Below, one piece after another: positions 62,426-64,000 of a stretch of 64,000 bases of DNA. The DNA is from an uncultured SAR116 cluster alpha proteobacterium. Its GTDB lineage: Bacteria > Pseudomonadota > Alphaproteobacteria > Puniceispirillales > Marisalimonadaceae. The notes below the pieces were generated by a model that worked only from the letters and a program-made list of their open reading frames with translations, made no database searches and was not told the DNA's origin. Within the stretch, counting starts at the first letter, position 1. Every line of letters begins with the position of its first letter. The stretch is from NCBI GenBank assembly GCA_902593735.1, contig CACJJL010000007.1, forward strand, positions 17,886-81,885. The letters run 5' to 3'. A program made the translations under genes and the position numbers.

Positions 62426-63490
62426 TTAAATTCTTCTAGCATATTGGGCAGGAACCTCAATGTCATGATTAAGAACCTTAGCTGCATCCCATACCCACCT
62501 TGGGTTAGATAGAAAAGCTCTAGCCATTGCTATCATGTCAGCATCTTGATTAATGATAATATTATTAGCTTCAACTGGATCTGTAATCATTCCAACTGTT
62601 CTAACAATCATCTTAGTATTTTTTTTTATTTTATTTGCAAGATGAACTTGATAATGTGGTCCTACAGGTATTTTAGGATTAGATGTATTTCCTCCACTAG
62701 AGACACAAACGTAATGACATCCTATTTTTTCTAATTCATTTGCAAAGATCGTAGCTTCATTTTCATCAATCCCGTTATTTTCCCATTCTGTACCTGTAAT
62801 TCTCATACCTAGTGGAAAATCTTTAGGAAGAACACCTTTAACTGAAGAGAAAATGTCTAGTGGGAATCTCATTCTGTTTTCTAAGTTCCCTCCATATTTA
62901 TCTTTACGTTTATTTGAAATTGGAGATAAAAACTGATGAAGCAAGTACCCGTGTGTTCCATGAATTTCTATTAAATCAAATCCAACTTCAACAGCCTTTA
63001 CTGAAGCAGAAATAAAATTTTTTTTAACTCTTTCTATATCAGAAAATTTCATTTCTTGAGGAACGTGCCAAGTTTCTTGGAAGGGTATTGGTGAGGGTGA
63101 TATAGTTTTCCAAGGTTTTTCTTCTTTTGTAAGAGCACCTCTTCCCTCCCATGGCCTTTGAGTAGAGGCTTTTCTACCAGCATGTGCTAATTGAATTCCA
63201 AAATATGAATTAGTAGGAGCAACTGATTTTGCTAAATGAAGATTTCTTTTTAAAGAAACTATGCATTTATCGTCATATATTCCAACACAGTTATGTGTAA
63301 TTCTTCCAATCTTCTCCACTGCAGTTGCTTCAACCATAATTAAACCTGCTGCTGAATAACCTAATTGCATAAGATGCTGAGTATGCCAATCGGTCATTGC
63401 GCCATTAATTGCAGAATATTGACACATAGGAGCGACTACAATCCTATTTGAAACTTCTAAACTTCCTATTTTAATTGGAGAAAAAATCAT
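62426..63490 (-). CDS. NADH:flavin oxidoreductase, Old Yellow Enzyme family (YqjM/NamA-like)
   Basis: A 354-aa FMN ene-reductase. The YqjM-type redox-tuning Cys is in VAPMCQYSA, the active-site region has IQLAHAGRK and HGTHGYLLHQFLSP, and the C-terminus shows MIAMARAFLSNPRW. Such enzymes reduce activated C=C bonds of enones or related compounds. It is convergent with the channel gene and 20 bp downstream of nudC. Confidence 0.92.
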   Translation of the reverse strand: MIFSPIKIGSLEVSNRIVVAPMCQYSAINGAMTDWHTQHLMQLGYSAAGLIMVEATAVEKIGRITHNCVGIYDDKCIVSLKRNLHLAKSVAPTNSYFGIQLAHAGRKASTQRPWEGRGALTKEEKPWKTISPSPIPFQETWHVPQEMKFSDIERVKKNFISASVKAVEVGFDLIEIHGTHGYLLHQFLSPISNKRKDKYGGNLENRMRFPLDIFSSVKGVLPKDFPLGMRITGTEWENNGIDENEATIFANELEKIGCHYVCVSSGGNTSNPKIPVGPHYQVHLANKIKKNTKMIVRTVGMITDPVEANNIIINQDADMIAMARAFLSNPRWVWDAAKVLNHDIEVPAQYARRI

Positions 63491-63510
63491 GCTTGTTTTT
63501 ACAACTATTT

Positions 63511-64000
63511 TTAATTAAATGTGCTAATCCAAGTGTCAATTAATCTGCGTGCAATTGAGTCCACTCTTGGTAACTTGAAACCTCCACAAATGGATGGATG
63601 TTCCAGGGACTTTAATTCATTAATTGAAAACCAATGAGCATCTTCGATTTCATCATAGTCAATTGTCATTTCATCGTTCACCGCCTCAGCAAAAAAACCA
63701 AGCATTAAAGATGCGGGAAAAGGCCAAGGTTGTGAATTAAAATATTTAATATTCTTTACTTTTATTCCTACCTCTTCAAATACCTCTCTTTCAAGAGCCT
63801 GCTCAAGACTTTCACAAGGTTCTACGAAACCAGCTAAAGTACTATACATAGAATTAGGGAACCTAGGAGATCTTCCTAATAAAACTTTGTCTTGAAAAGA
63901 AATAAGCGTAATTATAGCAGGATCAGTTCTTGGAAAATGATTTTTACCACATTCATCATTAGAACATTTCATTACAAAGCCTCCCTCTGTTGAAAAATTT
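63511..64000 (-). CDS. nudC: NADH pyrophosphatase NudC (5' end outside window)
   Basis: The C-terminal part of a Nudix hydrolase that cuts NADH and removes NAD caps from RNA. The zinc ribbon's second CxxxxC (CSNDEC) is followed by HFPRTDPAIITL, the Nudix box GFVEPCESLEQALEREVFEE-VG, and the NudC signature SQPWPFPASLM. The frame is open to the window edge: GGF-V precedes the first ATG at 63972 in frame, so the real start is outside. Confidence 0.95.
   Translation of the reverse strand, partial: NFSTEGGFVMKCSNDECGKNHFPRTDPAIITLISFQDKVLLGRSPRFPNSMYSTLAGFVEPCESLEQALEREVFEEVGIKVKNIKYFNSQPWPFPASLMLGFFAEAVNDEMTIDYDEIEDAHWFSINELKSLEHPSICGGFKLPRVDSIARRLIDTWISTFN

Overview
The window is an AT-rich bacterial chromosome segment, densely packed on both strands, and almost certainly from an alphaproteobacterium, most likely a streamlined marine one (an AEGEAN-169/HIMB59- or SAR11-like genome is my guess from composition and gene content; not proven). 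Alphaproteobacterial markers are the trpA-accD-folC-trxA order, a ChvG/ChvI two-component pair close to ahcY and tsaE, an Atp12-type ATP synthase assembly factor, LipB, and a tRNA-Tyr/tuf/tRNA-Trp/secE arrangement. No phage, transposon, CRISPR array or rRNA operon was seen.

Region 1 (1-11.5 kb) holds the end of trpA, then accD and folC on the + strand, followed by a minus-strand run: trxA, sbcB (exonuclease I), a tsaE whose reading frame is broken at an A10 run, ahcY, chvG, chvI and polA. Compared with the order I recall from Rhizobiales, addA/addB and the hprK/ptsH genes are missing, and sbcB sits where addAB would be. Region 2 (11.6-19.4 kb) is mixed: an ABC ATPase without a permease, a GIY-YIG protein, several small unknown genes, tRNA-Leu, lipB, a HEPN-like small protein, atp12, an HAD phosphatase, rluC and a DUF429-like protein.

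Region 3 (19.4-50.6 kb) is one uninterrupted minus-strand block of transcription and translation genes. In transcription order it reads tRNA-Tyr, tuf, tRNA-Trp, secE, nusG, rplKAJL, rpoBC, rpsLG, fusA, tuf, then the complete S10, spc and alpha operons ending with rplQ and a clear intrinsic terminator. Internal control elements visible in the DNA are an L10-leader-like region before rplJ, a 15-bp perfect hairpin between rplL and rpoB, and a good sigma70-type promoter before rpsL. The two tuf genes lie in a 1,216-bp repeat that looks identical.

Region 4 (50.7-64 kb) starts with an RlmB-like rRNA methyltransferase and tRNA-Thr, then becomes an accessory metabolic stretch with alternating strands: Gfo/Idh/MocA oxidoreductase, GNAT, two SDRs, an EamA exporter, a 3-hydroxyisobutyrate-dehydrogenase-like protein with a shortened Rossmann helix, an amidohydrolase, a crotonase lacking both catalytic glutamates, a CaiB-type CoA transferase, an alpha/beta hydrolase, a nitroreductase, a voltage-gated-type K+ channel, an Old Yellow Enzyme and the start-truncated nudC. 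This looks like uptake and degradation of small organic acids or xenobiotic-like compounds, but no complete pathway can be named.

No clearly new multi-gene system was found. The best leads are the tsaE frameshift, the sbcB/addAB exchange, the small-protein island at 12.7-14.4 kb, the HEPN-like protein, the mismatched tRNA-Thr, and the two enzymes with altered core motifs.
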